Assembly: GCA_027919835.1 (NCBI GenBank)
Contig: JANVFP010000009.1
Span: forward strand, 806,001-870,000
DNA: 64,000 nt
From: Lentinula raphanica
Lineage: Eukaryota > Basidiomycota > Agaricomycetes > Agaricales > Omphalotaceae
Direction: 5' to 3'
This document shows, piece after piece, positions 24,591-34,800 of this stretch. The number at the start of each line of letters is the position of its first letter. Position 1 is the stretch's first letter. Below the pieces are notes generated by a model. It saw only the letters and a program-made list of their open reading frames with translations. It ran no database searches and was not told where the DNA came from. The position numbers were made by a program, and so were the translations under genes.

Positions 24591-25445
24591 TTCGAGTTCA
24601 GGCAAGACGGAAAGCCAGATACGTGTCTTGGGATCGGTTTGGAATACCACGATAACGGCAATATATCTATTCATCAACAGTCCCTCATCCACAGCACTCT
24701 AGAGCGCTTCGAAATGGTCGGATGCGCTCCCAAGTATACCCCATTGTCCCCGGGGTTAGATCTCAATGGGAGCCAACTGAAACCAATCGACCCCGAAGAC
24801 CAAGCGTTCATGAACGACAAAGACTATATGGGTCTTCTAGGATGCTTGAACCATATCGCCCAGGGAACTCGACCGGATATTGCCTTCGCGGTGTCCCTAC
24901 TCCAACGATTCGCATCTGATCCACGTCCTATCCATTGGAGCTCTGCCAAACATATCCTTGCCTATCTAAGCACAACTGTCACGTACAAACTCAAGTACCG
25001 ACATAACGAAGATGGGAAAGGTCAGCTCATTGGATATGCAGATGCGTCTCATGCCGATGTCCACGATGAATCTGGATTCGCGACCCGAAAGTCCACTATG
25101 GGATACGTTTTCCTCGTTGGAGGAGCAGCTGTCTCTTGGAGCTCGAAGAAGCAATCCGTCGTCGCCTTATCCACTACCGAAGCCGAATATCTTTCAATGG
25201 TCCATGCTGGGAAACAAGGTGTGTGGATGAGGAATTTCCTGAATGAGGTTAATCGAGGAACTGGCGAGGCTCCCGAAATATGGGTCGACAACCAAAGCGC
25301 AGTAGCACTGACCAAGACGACTACTCACCATGCTCGAACCAAGCATTTCGACATAAACTGGGCCTGGATCCGAGACATGGTTCGAGAAGGTGAACTGATT
25401 TACACTTATGTTCCTTCTGCCAACAACCTCGCCGATATCCTCACC

Positions 25446-25670
25446 CATCAGGAAAAGTACCCTTGGCCCAGGTAACCCAGAGACACCCCCCAAAACCTAG
25501 GCTCTCCCAAAGCACCCAAAGAAATCTGAGGCAAACTCAGGCTTGCCCAGGCTTTTCCAGGCAAACTCAGGCTTGCTCAGGCTTTTTCAGGCAAATTCAA
25601 AGTTTTCAGACTGCTGAGGTTTTGGGGGGTATCTCTAGGCAACCTAGGCACCAGGTCAGTTTTGCTGATG
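25446..25670. mobile_element. 225-bp CATCAG MITE, subfamily B copy 1
   Basis: The left end is CATCAGGAAAAGTACCC and the right end GGTCAGTTTTGCTGATG, with imperfect inverted repeats that share the AGAGATACCCCCCAAAACCT core. It is flanked by CC duplications (25444-25445, 25671-25672). Excision rejoins the Copia C-terminus (LADILT then KSLPRPAV). The interior carries repeated CAGGCTTGCYCAGGCTTTT units. Confidence 0.92.
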
Positions 25671-25746
25671 CCAAATCTCTCCCTCGTCCCGCGGTCAACA
25701 AAATCGTTCATGGGTTGGGCTTAACCGAGTAGAGATTCAGGGGGAG

Positions 25747-26415
25747 TGTTGAGAAGCCGTTGGTGAATCTCCCCTCGGACTACCTTCATCCTACGGACGT
25801 TCCATTGCTTGACTTACCTCTTACTTATCTGATCGCACATTATCTTACTTGGTCCTTGACCTTCGTGTTTCATACTCCTACGTTTCATATATTTCAAACC
25901 TACATATCAGATATAAACTTACCTATCGTATCGTAACACCTCAGTCGTTCTCACCTACTGTGTGACCGCCTGAGGTGTGTACATCAGGAAAAATATTCTC
26001 ATCTCTAGAGTCCCCAGAGATACCCCCCAATTCCTAGGTAGTCTCAGAGAGCCTAAAGTATCTGAGTTCCTTGAGGCTTCTAAAAATTCTCTGGGTGCTT
26101 TCTGGTGCTTTCTGGTGCTTTCTGGTGCTTTCAGATGCTTTCAGGATCTTTCAGGATCTCTAGGATGTTTTTTGATCTTTGAAAGTTCACAAAAATCTCT
26201 GAGCAGCCTAGGAATTGGGGGATATCTCTGGGGACTCTAGAGATAAGAATATTTTTCCTGATGTATATTTATGATTAACTCGTACTCGGTCGTTACTCAC
26301 TATTTATTCGTACAGTACTTCATACTAACTTGTTTCGTCAGGTACTGTACACAATATCAGTCGTTCTCACCTACTGTGTGACCGCCTGAGTACTTCATAC
26401 TAACTTGTTTCGTCA
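25747..26415 (+). repeat. Copia 3' LTR, interrupted by a MITE (385 bp + 284 bp)
   Basis: The outer parts 25747-25981 and 26266-26415 are collinear with the 5' LTR. The insertion lies after TGAGGTGTGTA. Besides the insertion I count three single-base differences between the LTRs, all C versus T at CpG sites. The right side is followed by the target duplication TATCT. Confidence 0.93.
25982..26263. mobile_element. 282-bp CATCAGG MITE, subfamily A copy 2, in the 3' LTR
   Basis: It is nearly identical to the copy at 24309, with the same ends and the same length. It is flanked by TA (25980-25981 and 26264-26265). The 5' LTR preserves the unoccupied site with a single TA, which proves the insertion boundaries and the 2-bp duplication. 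The insertion happened after Copia integration. Confidence 0.96.
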
Positions 26416-26689
26416 TATCTTCTGAAAAATATCTCAGCCAGCACCGGAGCTTTGAGCAGACTTGTTTTAACTACTAAGAATGGGTGATCATTATGATACA
26501 TGTCGAGGGCGTCTAGTGTGAGGACGAGGCGCTGCTTCGAGTAGATGTGATGAAGATTAGGTGTATCTGGTACAGATACCTGATCAATGGATTGCAGGTA
26601 TCTTCACAACCTGGATAAACGAAGAAACTCATCATAGTCGCCGACTCGTTGTCATCTGAATCATGATTAATTTGTGTTTACACAAAGTC

Positions 26690-27650
26690 GAAATGGCTCG
26701 CAGCGTCGGCTGTCGCCACTTACTGCAAATCTCGTATCGTGGGAATCCGATGTGGCGTGAGAAACGAAAAAGGACCCTATATATATGGGCAGCCGAGCAT
26801 TTTTTCTTCTTTGGAGCGAACGACCACCTCCCCCTTGCCTGTAGGTGGCTTTTCTCTCCTATCTTGTGTCCGTTTTCTAAACGCCCACTGAACAGATTGA
26901 AACGGCATTGTACGTAGGCCTACCGTGGCCAAGTGAAGCATATCGACAGAATTTTTTTCGAAAGACATACACGCCGAGAGTGTTATCTTTCACCGAGCCA
27001 GAAACGAACGAAACCGTAACCGAAACGAAACCGAACCGACAAATTTTTTTGAAAGACGCACACGCCGAAACTGTGTGTTTTTCACCGACCATTTTTTTTT
27101 GAAAGACATACGCCAAGACTGTTTTTCACCGACATCGACCATACTTTTCGAAAGACACTTACGCCAAGATTGTGCCTTTTACCGACATCTTTTATGAAAG
27201 ACTCGCATGCCAAGATCGTTTCTTTCACCGACATACTCTTTCCGAAGACGCATACGCCTAGATTGCGTCTTGATAGAACGTACCGTGTAGTCTCGTACGA
27301 TTGCATGTAAATCTTCGATGGAGGTGCGTCACCGTATCTGTTCAATGTCATGAATTGTACTGACACTCGCATCCACAGCTGTGCACGTCCACGCGCGCTG
27401 GACAGTGTCCATATTTGCCAAACAACACTGTCTTACCCACACTGTTATTTGGAGGTTTTACAAATCAACTACCCCAGGCCTCTGCGGGAGTCGAGTCGAC
27501 TCAAGCATCAGGGTCGAGTTCATTTTCCGAGGGAACTCCTCTGTGCCGTCCTCGTCTCTCGTGCATCCTTTAGATTAGCCAGGTCAACGAGCGGATTTGA
27601 AGGATGTAAATATAATGTTTTTGCGTATGTATATCGTGAATAAACCTTAT
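26690..27650 (+). repeat. Promoter/intron-like repeat unit I
   Basis: This is the first of three diverged plus-strand units. It starts with GTGGGAATCCGATGTGGCGT, then a TATATATAT box at 26779, a GCAGCCGAGCAT segment, TTCTTTGGAG and CCCCCTTGCC. An intron-like stretch follows, from donor GTAGGT (26841) through TCTAAAC to acceptor CAG (26893-26895), then GGCATTGTA. Array B is embedded next. The 3' module has CAACTACCCCAGG, GGGAACTCCT, TTTAGATTAGCCAGGTCAA and ends ATCGTGAATAAACC near 27645, where AATAAA could serve in 3'-end formation. No convincing protein is encoded. Confidence 0.6.
26950..27265. repeat. Degenerate GAAAGAC...GTCTTTC array B
   Basis: About six units start at GAAAGAC (26960, 27051, 27101, 27150, 27196 and a mutated one near 27243). 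Each has ACGCC-AGA-TGTG in the centre and CTTTCACCGACAT at the end. Read in this direction it matches the reverse complement of array A units, so the arrays and their adjoining modules are inverted copies of one composite repeat 16 kb apart. Confidence 0.75.
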
Positions 27651-27734
27651 GTATATGCAAAACCAACTTGAATTTTCGTTGAACGTTGCAACGTTAAAGG
27701 CTGAAGCTGCGCTTCGAATCGTAGTACTGTGAAA

Positions 27735-28530
27735 ATCATCTTCCGCAGTGCGTTGTGGGAATGGATGTGGCGTGAGAGCACGATAAGCCTTGCATAAATA
27801 CTCCTGCAGCTGAGCGTCTCTGATTCTTTGGATCTTCTTCAATCCCCCTTGCCAGTGAGTACCTCCTACACTGAGACTTGCCTGTGTCTCCTCATGTCCA
27901 TCTTCTAATTGATTTGCAGTTTACACTGGCATTGTACTTAGTTGCAGGCTGTACAGTCCTTGCATTATACCGCTTCCTCTGGCATCTGCCAAAGATGGAG
28001 GCTCGAAAGATGCTACTCACCAGTGGTGCCTTTTACAATAACCATCGACTTCCATAAGCGGGGCCGGTGGCATCTGTGTAGCCCTTGGCTGCATCAGGTC
28101 TATAAATCTGTCTGATACGACATCAAGTAGCAGCAGATTATAGAGGTGTGTACTCAATGTTCGTTCATGAATGGTGAATGTGTATCTGATAATAGACTTA
28201 CTAGATGATCCTTTCATTTGATACATTTGCAAGGTTATTCTCTTATAATCTCATCGTTGAAACATGATCCACAAGATGATGTTTTAATGGTGAGGTCCTT
28301 GAAAATCAATTACCCCAGGTCATCTATGTAGGTGAGGGAGGAACGAATCACGATTCATGCATGAGGGTTGGACAAAATCCTTCGGGACTCCTTCGTGCTT
28401 TGTATGTATTGTGTATTCGTCTTCTCTTACTCGCTCGTTCTTCAGATGCTGCCCAGGTCAATGAGGTAGTCTGAAGAGTGGATTATGTTGGATGATAGTT
28501 TTGTTCGTAGGTCGTGAATCAGACTATTGT
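27735..28530 (+). repeat. Promoter/intron-like repeat unit II
   Basis: It starts GTTGTGGGAATGGATGTGGC, with CATAAATA at 27793 and CTGATTCTTTGGA. The 65-nt intron-like stretch runs from GTGAGT (27855) to CAG (27917-27919), with CTAATTG as a branch candidate. A 21-codon ORF follows at 27995. The 3' module has CAATTACCCCAGGTCA, GGGACTCCTTCGTGCTTTGT and TTGTTCGTAGGTCGTGAAT. The layout is collinear with unit III about 1145 bp downstream. Confidence 0.7.
27995..28057 (+). CDS. Candidate 20-residue small ORF in unit II
   Basis: The ORF encodes MEARKMLLTSGAFYNNHRLP. The first 13 positions match the start of the small ORF at 29127 (MEAR-x-x-LL-x-SG-x-F), at the same place in the second putative exon. 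Conservation could simply reflect DNA homology between units, and the shared start then diverges in length. Confidence 0.3.
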   Translation: MEARKMLLTSGAFYNNHRLP

Positions 28531-28879
28531 TCGACCAAACGTTGTGAAGAGAAGATTCAAAATTCATCGCGTTCAACAGACCGCAATTGCATCTTCTTGA
28601 CTTTCTACTCTCACCTTCTCATTCTTTAAGCTCGTTATCTCGCCTTGACAGCGGTCGTTCCTCTCAAATCTGAGAGCAAGGCTCTTCTGGACATCTTACA
28701 CTCAGCCTTGGCCCTTCGACACAGTTTGACTCCCGCATATTCTTTAGATTAGCCACGGGGACAATGAGCGGATTCGAAGGATGTACTAATAATGTTGATG
28801 CGTATATCGTGAATAAACTGTGTATGCAAAACCTTTTCGATTTTTCGTCAAAGTCTCAAGATCTCAACGTTTCAAATTT
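28531..28879 (+). repeat. Partial repeat: duplicated promoter segment plus 3' module
   Basis: From about 28560 to 28710 the sequence is collinear with 29715-29860 just upstream of the gene at 29929: CTTCTTGACTTTCTACT, TATCTCGCCTTGACRGCG, then AGAGCA-GGCTCTTCT. It is followed by another 3' module (TTTAGATTAGCCA...GAATAAAC, 28740-28820). No gene is visible. Confidence 0.65.
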
Positions 28880-29665
28880 TCAACGAACCTCGTTGCGCAC
28901 ACGTTGTGGGAATGGATGTGGCGTGGGAACACCGTAAGCCTTGCATAAATACTCCTGCAGCTGAGCGTCTCTGATTCTTTGGACCTTTCCAGTCTCCCTT
29001 GCCCGTGGGTGCTTTCTTGCCTCTCTTTTCATGTCTGTTTTCTAATCGATTGTCGATCTGTAGCTCACGCTGGCATTGTAGTTGCAGGCTTTCCAGCTCT
29101 GGCAACACACGCTTCCTCTGTCAAAGATGGAAGCTCGAATGATACTACTTAACAGTGGTATCTTTCGACCATCGGCCGCAATTCTAGAATTGAGGACGGT
29201 GGTGTCCACGTACGTGGAGTCCACGTACGTTGACAACTGATGGAGGTGCGTGGTGCTTGTTCATAACATGACTTTTATCTGATACCATCTATCGTCGATT
29301 CTCGGGATTTAGTACGGTCTTGATTCCGATTTCAGACTGCACTCCTATCAGTAGCCTTGAATGTTGAGCACCATGATGATGTTCACCGCTCAAGTCTGAA
29401 CCCCGAACCATTTTATTGATGGTTCTGGGTCGCCCAAATTAAATCAATTACCCCAGGTCACCTACGTTTGTGAGGGAGGACAAATCATGAGTCGTGTATG
29501 AGGGTTGGACAAGATCCTTCGGGACTCCTTCGTGCTTTGTCTTGTACATTTGTCTTTTCTCGCTCGTTCTTCGGTTTCCGCCCAGGTCAACAGAGGTGGT
29601 TTGAAGAGTGAATTGGTTGGATAGTACTTTTGTTCGTAGATCTTGAATAAGACTGTTATTCGACT
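28880..29665 (+). repeat. Promoter/intron-like repeat unit III
   Basis: It has the same architecture as unit II: GTTGTGGGAATGGATGTGGC, CATAAATA at 28944-28951, CTGATTCTTTGGA, and a 59-nt intron-like stretch from GTGGGT (29005) to TAG (29061-29063) with TCTAAT. The small ORF is at 29127. The 3' module has CAATTACCCCAGGTCACC, GGGACTCCTTCGTGC and TTGTTCGTAGATCTTGAATAA. A perfect palindrome TCCACGTACGTGGA lies near 29206-29219. Confidence 0.7.
29127..29240 (+). CDS. Candidate 37-residue small ORF in unit III
   Basis: It starts MEARMILLNSGIF, matching the unit II small ORF, then extends to a TGA at 29238. It lies 63 nt after the inferred splice acceptor. There is no recognisable domain, and codon use could not be assessed at this length. 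Confidence 0.3.
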   Translation: MEARMILLNSGIFRPSAAILELRTVVSTYVESTYVDN

Positions 29666-29928
29666 AAACATTGTGAAAAGAGTTGTCGGACAAAACGGCT
29701 GACTCGGACAGTGACTGATTCAAAATCTTTCAAAATCGATCGTGTTCCTTCTTCCAAGTTCTTGACTTTCTACTTCCACGTCCACATTTTTCAATATTTT
29801 CTATCTCGCCTTGACGGCGCTGGTCATTCTCAATCCCAGAGCAGGCTCTTCTTAACACCTCATCTTACCTTCGTTGAACCTCACTTCAAATCGCCTAAAG
29901 ATCTTCGTTCAAGTAAACTTCCTCAAAC
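29666..29928 (+). promoter_or_regulatory. Promoter and leader of the membrane-protein gene, duplicated upstream
   Basis: The stretch 29715-29860 (CTTGACTTTCTACTTCC, TATCTCGCCTTGACGGCG, CAGGCTCTTCTTAACACC) recurs in diverged form at 28560-28710. The downstream part, leading to the ATG at 29929, is not duplicated. No TATA box is evident. Confidence 0.55.
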
Positions 29929-31668
29929 ATGATATTCAACAAGCCTGGTGCTTGGCCCGCTCTTACTACAATAACTCTACTTCAAGTTCTCTGGAACCCA
30001 AACCCAGCCTTCTCTTCTTCCTCAAGCGGCGGCGGCAGCAGCAAGCCTCCTCAAGTGCAATGGATCAGTCCTTCCGCTGGCGACCGTTTCGGGCCTGGTG
30101 ATAGCATCCTTGGAAAGTGGACGACGGACACGGCCGTGGTGTCTCCGAATTTCAAGCTTTGCCCGGGAGAGCCAAAGTCCAGTCTTAGTTCTCGCAGCGA
30201 GGCTGGTAGTGGTAGTGGTACAGGTGGTGATGACAACGGATCGTCGGATGGTGCGTGTGGAAGCAAGGTGTACCCGACAGTGCAGCAGTCGGCGGGGACG
30301 TATACGATCTCGCTGTGAGTGTTTCGACCCACTACATGTCTCTGTTCAACGTTGAACGACTAACAAAACTCGCCCAATGTCAGTGCGGTTCCAAACGTGA
30401 CTTCAGAACAACCATGGCATCTAGTCATGTCAGACGATTTCGATAACTCGTTTCCTTCTCCATCTTTTTCGCTTTCTCGTGAGTTATGTCGTTTGGGCCA
30501 TTTTCCCTCCTACTAACTCAATTCTTCATCGACTTCAGCTACTGCTTCTGCTCCAAGTGTAGCTTCTGCACCAGATGCTCAAACTCCTCTATCTGCGCAA
30601 CCTCAACCTCCTGCGTCAACCTCTGCGTCAACCCCAAGCGTTCCTGCTTCCGCCGTTCCCTCGCCCGTAATCAACCCCGAGTCCGACACCGCCGCAACCA
30701 TGTACGCCACACGCACACCTCCGCCCACCGCCGCCTTCGCCATCCCTCTCTCCATCGTCGGCGCCATCCTCCTCGTCGCCGTCTTTCTCTCCCTCAAACA
30801 CAACCGGAAACTCGCCGAAGAGCGAGCGCAAGATGTCGAGAAGCTCGTTTTGTCGAGGAAGGCTAGTGTGGCGAGTACTACGAATTCGAGTTGGAGTTTT
30901 AAACCTGGATCTGGATCTGGGTATAGTCGACAAGCGGATATCGAACACGCGCTCAATGTGCTTTCAAGGGCTCAGAGTCAAGGGAAGGTGAAGACGATGC
31001 CTGTGCCGCTCTTTATGCCTGTGGAAGTTCCGGTGGAGGTCCCGGTGCGGAAGAGGGAGGCGAGGAGGAGTACACGGGAAGCGTACTATCCTAGTCGTGA
31101 ACGGTACACGGAGTATCATCGAAGACATGATAGGGATGGAAGATCGTACCATGCCAGACCTCCGTCGTATCACACGGACTCTCTCTCTGTTCCTGTCTCC
31201 CGTCCTCAAAGCCGTGCACGTTCCCTGTTGTCCGACCATGCTCCGTCAGGTTCTCGAGCTTCAAGTCGGACTGCTGTCCATCCGCCTTCGCAGTATTATT
31301 ACCATAGTGGACGGCAACTCAGGTCTTTCAAGTCATCGTCCCGCGCAGCTTCTCCTCAATACTCTGACTATCGTTCAACGCATGATTATGCAAGATCGCG
31401 ATACGAAGGCTACGAAGGACACGAAGATGACCGCACAGAATGTGCTACTCAATCTGTGCTGGGTGATTATCTGCCTGAGCATGAGGAGGAGGAGGAGTCA
31501 CCTGTGATTCGAGGCCCGCCTGAGTGTTTGATACCGGCTCCTCAGAGACTGCATGTTCGGAATAACAGTGCGATGTCGGCGAGATCTCATTCGGAAGAGG
31601 AAGAGATGACTGAGATTGATCTGTATGGTGCGGTAGCTAAAAGTTTGGATAGAGCACGGAGACATTGA
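29929..31668 (+). CDS. Single-pass membrane protein with KRE9/KNH-like ectodomain
   Basis: Three exons, 29929-30314, 30384-30478 and 30539-31668, give 536 residues. An N-terminal hydrophobic segment (ALTTITLLQVLW) could be a signal sequence. It is followed by VQWISPSAGDRFGPGDSIL-like sequence resembling the Ig-like KRE9/KNH N-terminal domain of fungal wall proteins, a Ser/Gly-rich loop, then a second half (SEQPWHLVMSDDFDNSF). A Ser/Thr/Pro-rich stalk leads to one transmembrane helix (FAIPLSIVGAILLVAVFLSL, after residue 240 or so) and a long basic, Ser/Arg/Tyr-rich cytoplasmic tail with an acidic HEEEEES stretch. This topology suggests a wall-sensing or wall-anchored surface protein. The specific role is unknown. 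Confidence 0.8.
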
Positions 31669-31809
31669 TTCGAGTCGGGTCACTTATGTACATATGTGTT
31701 TTTCTATGATTCTACACTTGATACGAATCATACGATATTGCATGTTCATGATGAAGGCGCAGTTTGAGGATTGAAATATTTGAATGTTGGGCGCATGTTT
31801 GTAATCTTG

Positions 31810-34800
31810 TCAGTCTGTGTCGTTTGAGTACAGAAACACTTTTGTGATGTCAGCTTGAAATCTTCCAATGTACGAAAGCAGTTCTTCGTCCGGTAAGGCA
31901 GAGTGTTCGAAAGCTTGCGTGAGGTTGGTGCGGAGCTACAGCAAAAGAAGACAGTTTGTGTTTGTTAGTTAGGCAAGGAGTAGCTCTGCTTGACTGAAAA
32001 CGTATTCCCAATCTCCAGCAAAATTTACCTTGAGCAACGCCTTCCGCCTCATCGCTATCTTGCTGCTTTCGCTCTGCTCTTGATGCCGGGTTTGAAGTTC
32101 AGCCAAGCGCTTAGAAACACGACTGGCTTCGGTCAGGACATCACTAGGAAGGTCAGCGAGTCGAGCTAGTTCGAGGCCTAGGATAGGAACATGTTAGAGC
32201 AGTGAGTCAGCTCACTACTTTCTGTCTGAAGCGACGAAAAGCAAGGGTACCGTAATGAGTGTTGCCCTCCGGTGCTCCGTCGACGATCCTAGGTTGAGAG
32301 ATATCACCTCAGAGTTCAAATGACAGAACGAGAGGAGGAGGAGGTTACTTGTATTGGAATGTCATTCCAAAGTTAGATGCCGACTGGGATGTTCTCTGGT
32401 TTTCGAGAAAATGAGCTCTCGAAACTGCATTGAACAAAAGAAGTGTTATACCTGGACAGCCAAGTGCAGACTGTAGCAAGTCAACTAACATCAGCTTCTG
32501 CGAGTAAAGACATGCGACATACTTGACCACGGACGGCTGGCGTGAAAGCGTGGTGCTCAGCTCAGCAAAATGCCTGAAACAAAATAAATTAGAAGGATGT
32601 ATGTAGGTCCGCACGAGTAACATACGTGGCGAAGAAAACGAAACACTGGGAGGATAGTTATGAGTCGCTGGAATGCTCTATTCCTTGAGTAGATCGCACC
32701 TTTTGCTCTATCAGACCCTCCGCAATAGCATGAGAGATACCAATACCCTCCCTGGGAGATGTGCCTCGCCCTAGTTCATCTACAAGGACCAAAGACCGGT
32801 CGGTAGCAAGTCCTAGGAGATATCTCTTGCTTAAACGAGCGAACTAATAAGAGAACGGATAAAATACCGAGTATCATAGCAGAAGTCGCCATCTCGCTCG
32901 CAAATGTGCTGAGACTCTTTTCCAGATCATCGTCGTTCGAAAGTCGAGTCAGTAATGCGTCATGTATTCTATAACAAGTCAATAATTCGTCCAAGCTTGA
33001 AAAGGCCATTCACACCTGAAACTCGCGTACTCCGCAGGGACGAAGCTACCACACATTGCCATGACCGAGAGGAGTGCAACTTGTCGGAGATATGTACTCT
33101 TTCCTGACATACTGATTTGGGTCAGGTTAGAAAACCCCTTCTTGGAAGGAACACGTACTTTGGCCCTTGAATAATCTGGAACGAAGAAGAGTCGTCGCAG
33201 AACACATCATTGGGGACCAACGTTCCTGCAGATTGAACAGTCTCAAGGATAGGGTGACGTCCAGATTTGACAGCTAGAGTTCCGGTGAATTCAGGACGAA
33301 CTGTAGAGGTTTTCGAGCTCAGCTAATCCATCTCTGAGGCAATAAATAACACACCATAGTTGTGCACTGTAGTCGCTGCGTCAGCTTCGAATGTAAAGAA
33401 GAATTCAGGTGATTAACTCACTGATCGCAGAATGGGCGAATGCCCAAAGCATATCTACTAGCGCTACCTATAGAGAATGAGACATACACGTCAGTTTATC
33501 GATGCCACACGACTCGAAAGTAACACGAACCGCCTCTGAAGCCTTGTATAATGCACCGACGCTGACCAGAATCTCTGTCACAAGGTCCTGTATGATTCTA
33601 AGTAGCGTTTCGATTTATGTTCACTAATAGTGAAGGAAAATACCCACTTGTCACTCAAGATTAGAGTCTCATCCAAGGCATCCTGCATACGAGCATTCAT
33701 TTTTTTCTACGTACCTCGAGAATGAGACTAGAGTACGTGACGTGAAAATGTAGACTCGTACCAATTCCATGCTGCTGAATTGCCATTTCCCCTTCTTGAG
33801 GGTGACATTGATAAACCCCTTCGGAAGCTCTCCTTCAAGATCGGCTTTCCTCAGCGAAAAGATGAAACCAGTTTCTTGATAGACCAGTGTCAGCGGGAGT
33901 TCATGAGTTTGCGTGAGAGTATTGCAAAGGGCGTATATGTCTCCGACGTTCTCCTTGTATGTTTCGCGAGCGACATCCAAAAGTCGGTTATAGTTTGCCT
34001 GAGTGTTGAAGGATATCAGAAGGATCTCGCAAACGAACGGTCTCAGACGGATATTGGCGAACCTTGACTGCATATACACGGGCATTGACGGCTGCGATTC
34101 CATTCTAGTAGATGGACCATGAGTTCAAATCCAGTAAAGGTGTGCTGAAAACTCACTTTCGTGGGTGCCGTATCCTCGTTAAGGCTTTCACGAATGAGAG
34201 AATCAATTTTGTCGATTCGCTCATCCGACAGCATCTAGATGAGACAGTGGTGAGAAACGATTGGGTTCAACTAAACAGGTATATGCGACATACCTCGTGT
34301 ATTATCCTCAGTAGTTGCGATTTACTGCTTTCCAGAGCTTTAGTGAGTAGGGGAATATTCCGAACAACGTTGCGGAGATTCAGCATCTGAGAGACTCGGT
34401 TCGAAGCAGCTTTAGCACTGTTCGAAGGAACAGTCTCTGACGCAGCAAGCTTCTCGAACCATCGATTAGACTCGTACTGCATTGTGTACAAGTCATCCTC
34501 ACCGTCCCGATCAATTTATCAAAATCCATGTTTTTCAAAGTCTTGAGAGCGGTTCTGGCTTCGTTGAATAGATCTTCGTCTTGAACGAATTCCTCGACGA
34601 CGTCCAAGCGTGCATCAATAGATGATTGAACTAGTAGAAGTCATATCACATTGAGTAAACAGAGGCCAGTCTTTGAACTTCACAGAAATACCTGTGATAG
34701 GTGCGAGGATATTGACGCGCAGGAGGCGAGCCGCCATTGCTGTGTATGTATGGTTCAAAATACTGATCAAAGAGTGTTAGTCACTGAGAAATAAACAGAA

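Larger units (their letters stand above)
18543..25732 (+). pseudogene. Copia Gag-Pol polyprotein, interrupted
   Basis: The frame starts at ATG 18543 (MASSIPSNY). Visible parts are a Gag zinc knuckle (CTNPNCKGKGHTIENC near 19320), aspartic protease (FADSGATAHFF near 19575), integrase HHCC (HRRFGH...CEDC) and catalytic core (YIDIFGP, RTDNAPEF, then NGVAERG with its Glu). Reverse transcriptase follows (DLWAGDFAAAYLNA, YTDD near 24235), then RNase H (GYADASHAD, STTEAEY, VDNQSAVAL) and a C-terminus VHGLGLTE with stop at 25730. A 1-nt frameshift lies at about 20190-20205, between IDIFGP and GGNRYAMLFVD. Insertions split the frame at 21843-24138, 24309-24590 and 25446-25670. Coding sequence on both sides of each insertion matches once one copy of the 2-bp duplication is removed. 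Confidence 0.93.
18061..26415 (+). mobile_element. Ty1/Copia LTR retrotransposon with nested insertions
   Basis: Both ends begin TGTTGAGAAG and finish TTTCGTCA, and the element is flanked by the 5-bp duplication TATCT (18056-18060 and 26416-26420). The domain order is Gag, protease, integrase, reverse transcriptase, RNase H, which defines Copia rather than Gypsy. The total span is 8355 bp; removing four later insertions and their 2-bp duplications leaves about 5.26 kb, a normal Copia length. The polypurine tract AGGGGGAG lies just before the 3' LTR (25739-25746). The two LTRs differ by only three substitutions apart from one insertion, so integration was recent. A frameshift in the integrase region and the insertions make it non-autonomous now. 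Confidence 0.95.

Noticed and set aside
27350..27643. 97-codon plus ORF as a gene
   Set aside because: Lies across the 3' module of repeat unit I, is not kept in the homologous units, and resembles no protein.
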